From Chamaea fasciata (Eukaryota; Chordata; Aves; Passeriformes; Sylviidae): a stretch of DNA of 64,000 nucleotides. Positions 9,762 to 22,774 of the stretch are shown here, in pieces. How positions within the stretch are numbered: position 1 is the first letter of the stretch; every line of letters begins with the position of its first letter. The position numbers were made by a program, and so were the translations under genes. A model generated the notes under the pieces. It ran no database searches. It worked only from the letters and a program-made list of their open reading frames with translations, and was not told where the DNA came from. Location: positions 62,001 through 126,000 of the forward strand of contig JARCOQ010000080.1 of NCBI GenBank assembly GCA_029207755.1. The letters run 5' to 3'.

Positions 9762-12700
9762 GCAGAATAACTGGGCCATTTAGTGAGCTGTGCTAATACA
9801 GACCGGTGTATTATTACTCAGTGCACTTTTTGTGAGCAGGGGCATTCTTGGGTTACAAGGCTCTTTCTGACCAAAGCTTCAAAATTTATTGTGACTATTC
9901 GGTGTGACTCTTTGCAGACAAAACCCGAATGATGATAAATTCATAGGAAAAGTAGAATTTAGTTGCAGCAGAGGGGCATTTGATACTAATACTGGTGATA
10001 TCCCACTTGAATGGTCCATTCAGTGTGAAAGGATTTTGAAAAGAAGAGGAAGAGTATCAAGCAGAGGGAGGAAATAGTGCAGAAATGGGGGAAATGTGCT
10101 CTACTGAGAGCACCTCTACAACAGTGACAAGGTAGGAGTCTGGATTTGCTTTATTTTGGTGTTGTTGTCTTCCCCAAGTTTGTGGATAAAATTCAAGGGA
10201 ATGCATGATGTACTTTCTTTTACATCCTATGTATTGAGATAAGATGGAAATCCAGTGTACAAATGGAACTGCACTTTGGAGAGGCTGGAAATGTTGGGCT
10301 AAATTGGAGCCTGTATTTGTCATTAACTTTCAGCTGTGAGAAACAACACTTGTGGTAGAGATGCAGTAAATGGTTTTCAGGTAAATGTGGCTATTATTTA
10401 GGGAAATTGTAAAATATTGATATGCATGTCGTTTGGATTGAAATTGGAAAGAAATGGTTTATGAAGTAGATCAGATCTTGGGAGGAAATGCAGATGATTC
10501 TCTTAGCTAAATCAGAGAGGGTTGGCAGCAGAATGAAGTGGATGGGATTTTGTTTGAATTTTTATCACTGGTAGCAATGGCAGCCTGTGTCTGTGGTGCT
10601 GCTAATAGGGGTAATCATTTTGCCGCGTCCTGCATCTGTTTCCCAGGAGACAGCAGTGGTGGGAATGTTTGGGTGCCAGGCTGTTGCCGTACTCATAATG
10701 GGTTGACGTCCATGGAGTGTTGGGGGCGCCAGGCGGTTGCTGTGGCCCCAGTGGGCTCCTGGAGTGTTTGGGGTCAGTGTGCAGTGCTGGGCACGGCCCT
10801 GGGCAGAGCAGCCTTGTGCCTGAGGGCAGGGGAAGGCCTCAGGAGGCTCTGGAGGATCAGCTGTGCCAGGGAAGCCCTCCTGCCAGCAGGGAAGCCCTCC
10901 TGCCAGCAGGCCTGTGGTGGTGGCTGAGTTACTTGCACCCTGTGACCCAACCAGAATGCTCAACTTTTAACTTGCTGTCAGGCCTTCAAACAAGATTTCC
11001 CTTCTTTCTAGATGACGCTGAAATATTGTCCAAATGCGGTAAGCTGTGTCTGGGTTAGAATATCCTCCTTTCCTCATTGTTTGACCCATGTTATTTTTAG
11101 TGCAATAGCATTGTATCTGTCCAAAAGAGTGTTCTAGAAAGAAGTTGCTGGCATGGTGCAATGTAGTTTCTAAATGACATTGCAGGTATTTGAGACATGT
11201 TCTAGTACTAATGACAGCTTTTTTCCTGCAATGATTTCTGTAGGGTTCTTGTAGGTGGAAATGAGTGTTCTTTCAGCTTGAATGAAATGTTCTCGAAAGA
11301 TGGTGTTGGGCCTAGACAGGCTTGACTTGTGTCATGAGGTCATTCAGGGCTCAGATGCACTGCAAGTGATTGCATTTGTCATTTTCCACTTAATTTCTGA
11401 GCCACAGAATAGGCTGGTTTAAAGAGCTTTAAGCAACAAATGTTGAAGAGACTTACAGATTTATTTTGCCTTATGTCTGTGATTGCGTGCAATGATCAGG
11501 TTCTGGTCCTTAACCCCCAGGAGAAATGCCATGTCTGTAAATGCACGGTGAGATCAGGCCAGACTTGCTGTGGACAGGGCTCTGCAAGTTGTCCTTGTGG
11601 TCTGAATCTGAGTTTTAATTGTGTTCTGGACAGAAGGGCCGTCGATTGCTGCGCCGTGTTTTGGATGCGTGCAAAGCAGCAGGGAAGTTGGAGCTTGAGC
11701 AGGAGGACGCTGAGGTGGTTTTGTCGGAGCACCGGGGGCTCAGTGGGAGGTGTGTGAGACGTGAGGCAATTTGCAGGCAGCCTTTGGGGTGCTGGCTGTG
11801 CCGCTGCCATCGGTAGTGCGGGAGCAGCCATGGGGTGTCAGCATTGCCCCACGTTCCCGCTGCGTGTCCCCGAGGCCGCCGCCACTGTCCTGGCACACTG
11901 TGCTGGCATTTCCAGAGTGCCAGCAAGGGTGCTGGGCTTGCTGCAAAGTCCTGTGCTTGCCGTGTGCATGTAGATGATGTTTTCAAATGAATTTTAGCTC
12001 GAAAAAGGGAATTTTCAAAACGGGAATGAGGGACAGAGTAGAAAATGGAGATTTTCTGGAAATGTTTTTGCTAATGTAGCTCCAACTGCCTGTGTGGGAT
12101 AACCCTGTTGTAGACTGCACCTTTTTGGATCCTTTCAGAGACGCCTGTCTGGGTGATGTTGTCATTCCAGGGCTGGTGCTCTGGGACGTGAGATGTGTCC
12201 TTTGTGTCATTGTTATAGCTTTTCCCAACCACAGCTGGAGTGTTGGGAGTGTTCACTCTCTCTGTTTCCCTGGGTTTGGGATCTTGGGGCCTGTGCTGTC
12301 CCTCTGGAAGAAACCTGTTATAATCCCTCTATGAAATTGAGATAGGAAGGTACATAAGAGTTAAAATCTCTTTTAAGAGTGGTGTATTACAAGTGCAAGA
12401 TTTTGTTTGAGGAAAACATTCCCTAAACCTAAAAGAATAACTAAAGAAGGAGATATTTTAAAAAGGAATTGAAACTATTAATCAATCTTAAGAATGGAAT
12501 GGATGATTTGATCTGAGGTTCACATCTTACAGACTGCTTGTCATGTGGCTCCAGAGGGTTTTGTGTTTTGGTTGTTTTTTTCTTTGAATAATCTGGTTCA
12601 AGCATAATTGCAACTAGAAAATCAAATGCTTTTCAATTGGTCCTGATGCCATGTCAGTGGTGTTTGGTTTAGAAGCTCTCTGTAGCACTGCCCTTTATCA

Positions 12701-13014
12701 GCTGATGAATTGCAGAAATAGGAGCCGTATTTCATGTTGCTAAGAAAAAGCATTTTAATAGTGCTGTGGATACGGGGGTAAATTGCAATAATTGAAGATT
12801 AAAAAACTATTCTCCAAGTGTTCCTAGAGCTTAAATAGAGAGCTCAGAGAAGTTGTGTGTGTGTGTGTGGGGAAACAGGATGTTCTGCCCAGGCTGGCAG
12901 AGCATCTCTATATATGTTCATTGTTGAACCAGAAATAATGATAACACTTAAATGACAGGTACTGTGGGTGATAAAAATGAATGGTTTGGTAAATGGGGGA
13001 GATGACAGCGTTAG
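9762..13014 (+). repeat. Macrosatellite unit 4 (subtype B)
   Basis: It is a near-exact copy of unit 2 at an offset of 6507, with the same B markers and the same TTTGCAG acceptor form. Units 3-4 together are the second copy of the 6507-bp A-B dimer. Confidence 0.93.
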
Positions 13015-16000
13015 GCAGAATAACTGGGCCGTTTAGTGAGCTGTGCTAACACAGAGCAGTGTATTATTACTCAGTGCACTTTTTGTGAGCAGGGGCATTC
13101 TTGGGTTACAAGGCACTTTCTGACCAAAGCTTCAAAATTTATTGTGACTATTCGGTGTGACTCTTTGCGGACAAAACCCGAATGATGATAAATGCATAGG
13201 AAAAGTAGAATTTAGTTGTAGCAGAGGGGCATTTGATACTAATACTGGTGATATCCCACTTGAATGGTCCATTCAGTGTGAAAGGATTTTGAAAAGAAGA
13301 GGAAGAGTATCAAGCAGAGGGAGGAAATAGTGCAGAAATGGCGGAAATGTGCTCTACTGAGAGCACCTCTACAACAGTGACAAGGTAGGAGTCTGGATTT
13401 GCTTTATTTTGGTGTTGTTGTCTTCCCCAAGTTTGTGGATAAAATTCTAGGGAATGCATGATGTACTTTCTTTTACATCCTATGTATTGAGATAAGATGG
13501 AAATCCAGTGTACAAATGGAACTGCACTTTGGAGAGGCTGGAAATGTTGGGCTAAATTGGAGCCTGTATTTGTCATTAACTTTCAGCTGTGAGAAACAAC
13601 ACTTGTGGTAGAGATGCAGTAAATGGTTTTCAGGTAAATGTGGCTATTATTTAGGGAAATTGTAAAATATTGATATGCATGTCGTTTGGATTGAAATTGG
13701 AAAGAAATGGTTTATGAAGTAGATCAGATCTTGGGAGGAAATGCAGATGATTCTCTTAGCTAAATCAGAGAGGGTTGGCAGCAGAATGAAATGGATGGGA
13801 TTTTGTTTGAATTTTTATCACTGGTAGCAATGGCAGCCTGTGTCTGTGGTACTGCTAATAGGGGTAATCCTATTGCTGGGTTCTGCATCTGTTTCCCAGG
13901 AGAAAGCAGTGGTGGGAATGTTTGGGTGCCAGGCTTTTGCCATGCTCATAACGGGTTGACGTCCATGGAGTGTTGGGGACGCCAGGCGGTTGCTGTGGCC
14001 CCAGTGGGCTCCTGGAGTGTTTGGGGTCAGTGTGCAGTGCTGGGCACGGCCCTGGGCAGAGCAGCCTTGTGCCTGAGGGCAGGGGAAGGCCTCAGGAGGC
14101 TCTGGAGGATCAGCTGTGCCAGGGAAGCCCTCCTGCCAGCAGGGAAGCCCTCCTGCCAGCAGGCCTGTGGTGGTGGCTGAGTTACTTGCACCCTGTGACC
14201 CAACCAGAATGCTCAACTTTTAACTTGCTGTCAGGCCTTCAAACAAGATTTCCCTTCTTTCTAGATGACGCTGAAATATTGTCCAAATGCGGTAAGCTGT
14301 GTCTGTGTTAGAATATCCTCCTTTCCTCATTGTTTGACCCATGTTATTTTTAGTGCAATAGCATTGTATCTGTCCAAAAGAGTGTTCTAGAAATAAGTTG
14401 CTGTCATAGTGCAATGTAGTTTCTAAATGACATTGCAGGTATTTGAGACATGTTCTAGTACTAATGACAGCTTTTTTCCTGCAATGATTTCTGTAGGGTT
14501 CTTGTAGGTGGAAATGAGTGTTCTTTCAGCTTGAATGAAGTGTTCTCGAAAGATGGTGTTGGGCCTAGACAGGCTTGACTTGTGTCATGAGGTCATTCAG
14601 GGCTCAGATGCACTGCAAGTGTTTGCATTTGTCATTTTCCACTTAATTTCTGAGCCACAGAATAGGCTGGTTTAAAGAGCTTTAAGCAACAAATGTTGAA
14701 GAGACTTACAGATTTATTTTGCCTTATGTCTGTGATTGCGTGCAATGATCAGGTTCTGGTCCTTAACCCCCAGGAGAAATGCCATGTCTGTAAATGCACG
14801 GTGAGATCAGGCCAGACTTGCTGTGGACAGGGCTCTGCAAGTTGTCCTTGTGGGCTGAATCTGAGTTTTAATTGTGTTCTGGACAGAAGGGCCGTCGATT
14901 GCTGCGCCGTGTTTTGGATGCGTGCAAAGCAGCAGGGAAGTTGGAGCTTGAGCAGGAGGACGCTGAGGTGGTTTTGTCGGAGCACCGGGGGCTCAGTGGG
15001 AGGTGTGTGAGACGTGAGGCAATTTGCAGGCAGCCTTTGGGGTGCTGGCTGTGCCGCTGCCGTCGGTAGTGCGGGAGCAGCCATGGGGTGTCAGCATTGC
15101 CCCACGTTCCCGCTGCGTGTCCCCGAGGCCGCCGCCACTGTCCTGGCACACTGTGCTGGCATTTCCAGAGTGCCAGCAAGGGTGCTGGGCTTGCTGCAAA
15201 GTCCTGTGCTTGCCGTGTGCATGTAGATGATGTTTTCAAATGAATTTTAGCTCGAAAAAGGGAATTTTCAAAACGGGAATGAGGGACAGAGTAGAAAATG
15301 GAGATTTTCTGGAAATGTTTTTGCTAATGTAGCTCCAACTGCCTGTGTGGGATAACCCTGTTGTAGACTGCACCTTTTTGGATCCTTTCAGAGACGCCTG
15401 TCTGGGTGATGTTGTCATTCCAGGGCTGGTGCTCTGGGATGTGAGATGTGTCCTTTGTGTCATTGTTATAGCTTTTCCCAACCACAGCTGGAGTGTTGGG
15501 AGTGTTCACTCTCTCTGTTTCCCTGGGTTTGGGATCTTGGGGCCTGTGCTGTCCCTCTGGAAGAAACCTGTTATAATCCCTCTATGAAATTGAGATAGGA
15601 AGGTACATAAGAGTTAAAATCTCTTTTAAGAGTGGTGTATTACAAGTGCAAGATTTTGTTTGAGGAAAACATTCCCTAAACCTAAAAGAATAACTAAAGA
15701 AGGAGATATTTTAAAAAGGAATTGAAACTATTAATCAATCTTAAGAATGGAATGGATGATTTGATCTGAGGTTCACATCTTACAGACTGCTTGTCATGTG
15801 GCTCCAGAGGGTTTTGTGTTTTGGTTGTTTTTTTCTTTGAATAATCTGGTTCAAGCATAATTGCAACTAGAAAATCAAATGCTTTTCAATTGGTCCTGAT
15901 GCCATGTCAGTGGTGTTTGGTTTAGAAGCTCTCTGTAGCACTGCCCTTTATCAGCTGATGAATTGCAGAAATAGGAGCAGTATTTCATGTTGCTAAGAGA

Positions 16001-16267
16001 AAGCATTTTAATAGTGCTGTGGATACGGGGGTAAATTGCAATAATTGAAGATTAAAAAACTATTCTCCAAGTGTTCCTAGAGCTTAAATAGAGAGCTCAG
16101 AGAAGTTGTGTGTGTGTGTGTGGGGAAACAGGATGTTCTGCCCAGGCTGGCAGAGCATCTCTATATATGTTCATTGTTGAACCAGAAATAATGATAACAC
16201 TTAAATGACAGGTACTGTGGGTGATAAAAATGAATGGTTTGGTAAATGGGGGAGATGACAGCGTTAG
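13015..16267 (+). repeat. Macrosatellite unit 5 (A/B mosaic)
   Basis: It mixes markers: A-type ATGCATAGG, ATTCTAGGG and CCTATTGCTGGG, with B-type GTTTGAATT, CTGTGGACAG and AAATAGAGAG. Private changes include GGGGACGCC near 13976 and GTGTTTGCA near 14620. The mosaic pattern is what unequal crossing-over or gene conversion between A and B units would leave. Confidence 0.9.
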
Positions 16268-19200
16268 GCAGAATAACTGGGCCATTTAGTGAGGTGTGCT
16301 AATACAGACCGGTGTATTATTACTCAGTGCACTTTTTGTGAGCAGGGGCATTCTTGGGTTACAAGGCTCTTTCTGACCAAAGCTTCAAAATTTATTGTGA
16401 CTATTCGGTGTGACTCTTTGCGGACAAAACCCGAATGATGATAAATGCATAGGAAAAGTAGAATTTAGTTGTAGCAGAGGGGCATTTGATACTAATACTG
16501 GTGATATCCCACTTGAATGGTCCATTCAGTGTGAAAGGATTTTGAAAAGAAGAGGAAGAGTATCAAGCAGAGGGAGGAAATAGTGCAGAAATGGGGGAAA
16601 TGTGCTCTACTGAGAGCACATCTACAACAGTGACAAGGTAGGAGTCTGGATTTGCTTTATTTTGGTGTTGTTGTCTTCCCCAAGTTTGTGGATAAAATTC
16701 TAGGGAATGCATGATGTACTTTCTTTTACATCCTATGTATTGAGATAAGATGGAAATCCAGTGTACAAATGGAACTGCACTTTGGAGAGGCTGGAAATGT
16801 TGGGCTAAATTGGAGCCTGTATTTGTCATTAACTTTCAGCTGTGAGAAACAACACTTGTGGTAGAGATGCAGTAAATGGTTTTCAGGTAAATGTGGCTAT
16901 TATTTAGGGAAATTGTAAAATATTGATATGCATGTCGTTTGGATTGAAATTGGAAAGAAATGGTTTATGAAGTAGATCAGATCTTGGGAGGAAATGCAGA
17001 TGATTCTCTTAGCTAAATCAGAGAGGGTTGGCAGCAGAATGAAGTGGATGGGATTTTGGTTGAATTTTTATCACTGGTAGCAATGGCAGCCTGTGTCTGT
17101 GGTACTGTTAATAGGGGTAATCATTTTGCCGCGTCCTGCATCTGTTTCCCAGGAGACAGCAGTGGTGGGAATGTTTGGGTGCCAGGCTGTTGCTGTGCTC
17201 ATAATGGGTTGACGTCCATGGAGTGTTGGGGGCGCCAGGCGGTTGCTGTGGCCCCAGTGGGCTCCTGGAGTGTTTGGGGTCAGTGTGCAGTGCTGGGCAC
17301 GGCCCTGGGCAGAGCAGCCTTGTGCCTGAGGGCAGGGGGAGGCCTCAGGAGGCTCTGGAGGATCAGCTGTGCCAGGGAAGCCCTCCTGCCAGCAGGGAAG
17401 CCCTCCTGCCAGCAGGCCTGTGGTGGTGGCTGAGTTACTTGCACCCTGTGACCCAACCAGAATGCTCAACTTTTAACTTGCTGTCAGGCCTTCAAACAAG
17501 ATTTCCCTTCTTTCTAGATGACGCTGAAATATTGTCCAAATGCGGTAAGCTGTGTCTGGGTTAGAATATCCTCCTTTCCTCATTGTTTGACCCATGTTAT
17601 TTTTAGTGCAATAGCATTGTATCTGTCCAAAAGAGTGTTCTAGAAAGAAGTTGCTGGCATGGTGCAATGTAGTTTCTAAATGACATTGCAGGTATTTGAG
17701 ACATGTTCTAGTACTAATGACAGCTTTTTTCCTGAAATGATTTCTGTAGGGTTCTTGTAGGTGGAAATGAGTGTTCTTTCAGCTTGAATGAAATGTTCTC
17801 GAAAGATGGTGTTGGGCCTAGACAGGCTTGACTTGTGTCATGAGGTCATTCAGGGCTCAGATGCACTGCAAGTGATTGCATTTGTCATTTTCCACTTAAT
17901 TTCTGAGCCACAGAATAGGCTGGTTTAAAGAGCTTTAAGCAACAAATGTTGAAGAGACTTACAGATTTATTTTGCCTTATGTCTGTGATTGCGTGCAATG
18001 ATCAGGTTCTGGTCCTTAACCCCCAGGAGAAATGCCATGTCTGTAAATGCACGGTGAGATCAGGCCAGACTTGCTGTGGACAGGGCTCTGCAAGTTGTCC
18101 TTGTGGTCTGAATCTGAGTTTTAATTGTGTTCTGGACAGAAGGGCCGTCGATTGCTGCGCCGTGTTTTGGATGCGTGCAAAGCAGCAGGGAAGTTGGAGC
18201 TTGAGCAGGAGGACGCTGAGGTGGTTTTGTCGGAGCACCGGGGGCTCAGTGGGAGGTGTGTGAGACGTGAGGCAATTTGCAGGCAGCCTTTGGGGTGCTG
18301 GCTGTGCCGCTGCCATCGGTAGTGCGGGAGCAGCCATGGGGTGTCAGCATTGCCCCACGTTCCCGCTGCGTGTCCCCGAGGCCGCCGCCACTGTCCTGGC
18401 ACACTGTGCTGGCATTTCCAGAGTGCCAGCAAGGGTGCTGGGCTTGCTGCAAAGTCCTGTGCTTGCCGTGTGCATGTAGATGATGTTTTCAAATGAATTT
18501 TAGCTCGAAAAAGGGAATTTTCAAAACGGGAATGAGGGACAGAGTAGAAAATGGAGATTTTCTGGAAATGTTTTTGCTAATGTAGCTCCAACTGCCTGTG
18601 TGGGATAACCCTGTTGTAGACTGCACCTTTTTGGATCCTTTCAGAGACGCCTGTCTGGGTTATGTTGTCATTCCAGGGCTGGTGCTCTGGGACGTGAGAT
18701 GTGTCCTTTGTGTCATTGTTATAGCTTTTCCCAACCACAGCTGGAGTGTTGGGAGTGTTCACTCTCTCTGTTTCCCTGGGTTTGGGATCTTGGGGCCTGT
18801 GCTGTCCCTCTGGAAGAAACCTGTTATAATCCCTCTATGAAATTGAGATAGGAAGGTACATAAGAGTTAAAATCTCTTTTAAGAGTGGTGTATTACAAGT
18901 GCAAGATTTTGTTTGAGGAAAACATTCCCTAAACCTAAAAGAATAACTAAAGAAGGAGATATTTTAAAAAGGAATTGAAACTATTAATCAATCTTAAGAA
19001 TGGAATGGATGATTTTATCTGAGGTTCACATCTTACAGACTGCTTGTCATGTGGCTCCAGAGGGTTTTGTGTTTTGGTTGTTTTTTTCTTTGAATAATCT
19101 GGTTCAAGCATAATTGCAACTAGAAAATCAAATGCTTTTCAATTGGTCCTGATGCCATGTCAGTGGTGTTTGGTTTAGAAGCTCTCTGTAGCACTGCCCT

Positions 19201-19520
19201 TTATCAGCTGATGAATTGCAGAAATAGGAGCCGTATTTCATGTTGCTAAGAAAAAGCATTTTAATAGTGCTGTGGATACGGGGGTAAATTGCAATAATTG
19301 AAGATTAAAAAACTATTCTCCAAGTGTTCCTAGAGCTTAAATAGAGAGCTCAGAGAAGTTGTGTGTGTGTGTGTGGGGAAACAGGATGTTCTGCCCAGGC
19401 TGGCAGAGCATCTCTATATATGTTCATTGTTGAACCAGAAATAATGATAACACTTAAATGACAGGTACTGTGGGTGATAAAAATGAATGGTTTGGTAAAT
19501 GGGGGAGATGACACCGTTAG
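16268..19520 (+). repeat. Macrosatellite unit 6 (A/B mosaic)
   Basis: The 5' part is A-type and its first 60 bases are identical to those of unit 1. The middle switches to B-type at CATTTTGCCGCGTCC near 17120, and the 3' part stays B-type (CTGTGGACAG, AAATAGAGAG). A private change is GGGTTATGTTG near 18658, where the other units have GGGTGATGTTG. Confidence 0.9.
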
Positions 19521-22500
19521 GCAGAATAACTGGGCCGTTTAGTGAGCTGTGCTAACACAGACCAGTGTATTATTACTCAGTGCACTTTTTGTGAGCAGGG
19601 GCATTCTTGGGTTACAAGGCTCTTTCTGACCAAAGCTTCAAAATTTATTGCGACTATTTGGTGTGACTCTTTGCGGACAAAACCTGAATGATGATAAATT
19701 CATAGGAAAAGTAGAATTTAGTTGCAGCAGAGGGGCATTTGATACTAATACTGGTGACATCCCACTTGAATGGTCCATTCAGTGTGAAAGGATTTTGAAA
19801 AGAAGAGGAAGAGTATCAAGCAGAGAGAGGAAATAGTGCAGAAATGGCAGAAATGTGCTCTACTGAGAGCACATCTACAACAGTGACAAGTTAGGAGTCT
19901 GGGTTCGCTTTATTTTGGTGGTGTTGTCTTCCCCAAATTTGTGGATAAAATTCAAGGGAATGCATGATGTACTTTCTTTTACATCCTATGTATTGAGATA
20001 AGATGGAAATCCAGTGTACAAATGGAACTGCACTTTGGAGAGGCTGGAAATGTTGGGCTAAATTGGAGCCTGTATTTGTAATTAACTATCAGCTGTGAGA
20101 AACAACACTTGTGGTAGAGATGCAGTAAATGGTTTTCAGGTAAATGTGGCTATTATTTAGGGAAATTGTAAAATATTGATATGCATGTCGTTTGGATTGA
20201 AATTGGAAAGAAATGGTTTATGAAGTAGATCAGATCTTGGGAGGAAATGCAGATGATTCTCTTAGCTAAATCAGAGAGGGCTGGCAGCAGAATGAAGTGG
20301 ATGGGATTTTGGTTGAATTTTTATCACTGGTAGCAATGACAGCCTGTGTCTGTGGTACTGCTAATAGGGGTAATCCTATTGCTTGGTTCTGCATCTGTTT
20401 CCCAGGAGAAAGCAGTGGTGGGAATATTTGGGTGCCAGGCTGTTGCCGTGCTCATAATGGGTTGACGCCCATGGAGTGTTGGGGGCGCCAGGCGGTTGCT
20501 GTGGCCCCAGTGGGCTCCTGGAGTGTTTGGGGTCAGTGTGCAGTGCTGGGCACGGCCCTGGGCAGAGCAGCCTTGTGCCTGAGGGCAGGGGGAGGCCTCA
20601 GGAGGCTCTGGAGGATCAGCTGTGCCAGGGAAGCCCTCCTGCCAGCAGGGAAGCCCTCCTGCCAGCAGGCCTGTGGTGGTGGCTGAGTTACTTGCACTCT
20701 GTGACCCAACCAGAATGCTCAACTTTTAACTTGCTGTCAGGCCTTCAAACAAGATTTCCCTTCTTTCTAGATGATGCTGAAATATTGTCCAAATGCGGTA
20801 AGCTGTGTCTGTGTTAGAATATCCTCCTTTCCTCATTGTTTGACCCATGTTATTTTTAGTGCAATAGCATTGTATCTGTCCAAAAGAGTGTTCTAGAAAG
20901 AAGTTGCTGTCATGGTGCAATGCAGTTTCTAAATGACATTGCAGGTATTTGAGACATGTTCTGGTACTAATGACAGCTTTTTTCCTGCAATGATTTCTTT
21001 AGGGTTCTTGTAGGTGGAAATGAGTGTTCTTTCAGCATGAATGAAATGTTCTCAAAAGATGGTGTTGGGCCTAGACAGGCTTGATTTGTGTCATGAGGTC
21101 ATTCAGGGCTCAGATGCACTGCAAGTGATTGCATTTGTCATTTTCCACTTAATTTCTGAGCCACAGAATAGGCTGGTTTAAAGAGCTTTAAGCAACAAAT
21201 GTTGAAGAGACTTACAGATTTATTTTGCCTTATGTCTGTGATTGCGTGCAATGATCAGGTTCTGTTCCTTAACCCCCAGGAGAAATGCCATGTCTGTAAG
21301 TGCACGGTGAGATCAGGCCAGACTTGCTGTGGACAGGGCTCTGCAAGTTGTCCTTGTGGGCTGAATCTGAGTTTTAATTGTGTTCTGGACAGAAGGGCCG
21401 GCGATTGCTGTGCCGTGTTTTGGATGCGTGCAAAGCAGCAGGGAAGTTGGAGCTTGAGCAGGAGGACGCTGAGGTGGTTTTGTCGGAGCACCGGGGGCTC
21501 AGTGGGAGGTGTGTGAGACGTGAGGCAATTTGCAGGCAGCCTTTGGGGTGCTGGCTGTGCCGCTGCCGTCGGTAGTGCGGGAGCAGCCATGGGGTGTCAG
21601 CATTGCCCCACGTTCCCGCTGCGTGTCCCCGAGGCCGCCGCCACTGTCCTGGCACACTGTGCTGGCATTTCCAGAGTGCCAGCAAGGGTGCTGGGCTTGC
21701 TGCAAAGTCCTGTGCTTGCCGTGTGCATGTAGATGATGTTTTCAAATGAATTTTAGCTCTAAAAAGGGAATTTTCAGAACGGGAATGAGGGACAGAGTAG
21801 AAAATGGAGATTTTCTGGAAATGTTTTTGCTAATGTAGCTCCAACTGCCTGTGTGGGATAACCCTGTTGTAGACTGCACCTTTTTGGATCCTTTCAGAGA
21901 CGCCTGTCTGGGTGATGTTGTCATTCCAGGGCTGGTGCTCTGGGATGTGAGATGTGTCCTTTGTGTCATTGTTATAGCTTTTCCCAACCACAGCTGGAGT
22001 GTTGGGAGTGTTCACTCTCTCTGTTTCCCTGGGTTTGGGATCTTGGGGCCTGTGCTGTCCCTCTGGAAGAAACCTGTTATAATCCCTCTATGAAATTGAG
22101 ATAGGAAGGTACATAAGAGTTAAAATCTCTTTTAAGAGTGGTGTATTACAAGTGCAAGATTTTGTTTGAGGAAAACTTTCCCTAAACCTAAAAGAATAAC
22201 TAAAGAAGGAGATATTTTAAATAGGAATTGAAACTACTAATCAATCTTAAGAACGGAATGGATGATTTGATCTGAGGTTCACATCTTACAGACTGCTTGT
22301 CATGTGGCTCCAGAGGGTTTTGTTTTTTGCTTGTTTTTTTTTTTTGAATAATCTGGTTCAAGCATAATTGCAACTAGAAAATCAAATGCTTTTCAATTGG
22401 TCCTGATGTCATGTCAGTGGTGTTTGGTTTAGAAGCTCTCTGTAGCACTGCCCTTTATCAGCTGATGAATTGCAGAAATAGGAGCAGTATTTCATCTTGC

Positions 22501-22774
22501 TAAGAGAAAGCATTTTAATAGTGCTGTGGATACGGGGGTAAATTGCAATAATTGAAGATTAAAAAACTATTCTCCAAGTGTTCCTGGGGCTTAAATAGAG
22601 AGCTCAGAGAAGTTGTGTGTGTGTGTGGGGGGAAACAGGATGGTCTGCCCAGGCTGGCAGAGCATCTCTATATATGTTCATTGTTGAACCAGAAATAATG
22701 ATAACACTTAAATGACAGGTACACTGGGTGATAAAAATGAATGGTTTGGTAAATGGGGGAGATGACAGCGTTAG
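19521..22774 (+). repeat. Macrosatellite unit 7 (diverged mosaic)
   Basis: It carries more private substitutions than units 1-6, for example CTATTTGGTG near 19654, a T-run of about 13 near 22333, CTTGGGGC-type changes near 22585 and GGCGATTGCTGTGCC near 21399. Several are shared only with unit 8 (TAAGTGCACG-type third positions, GATTTCTTTAGG). This fits weaker homogenisation toward the array edge. Confidence 0.9.
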
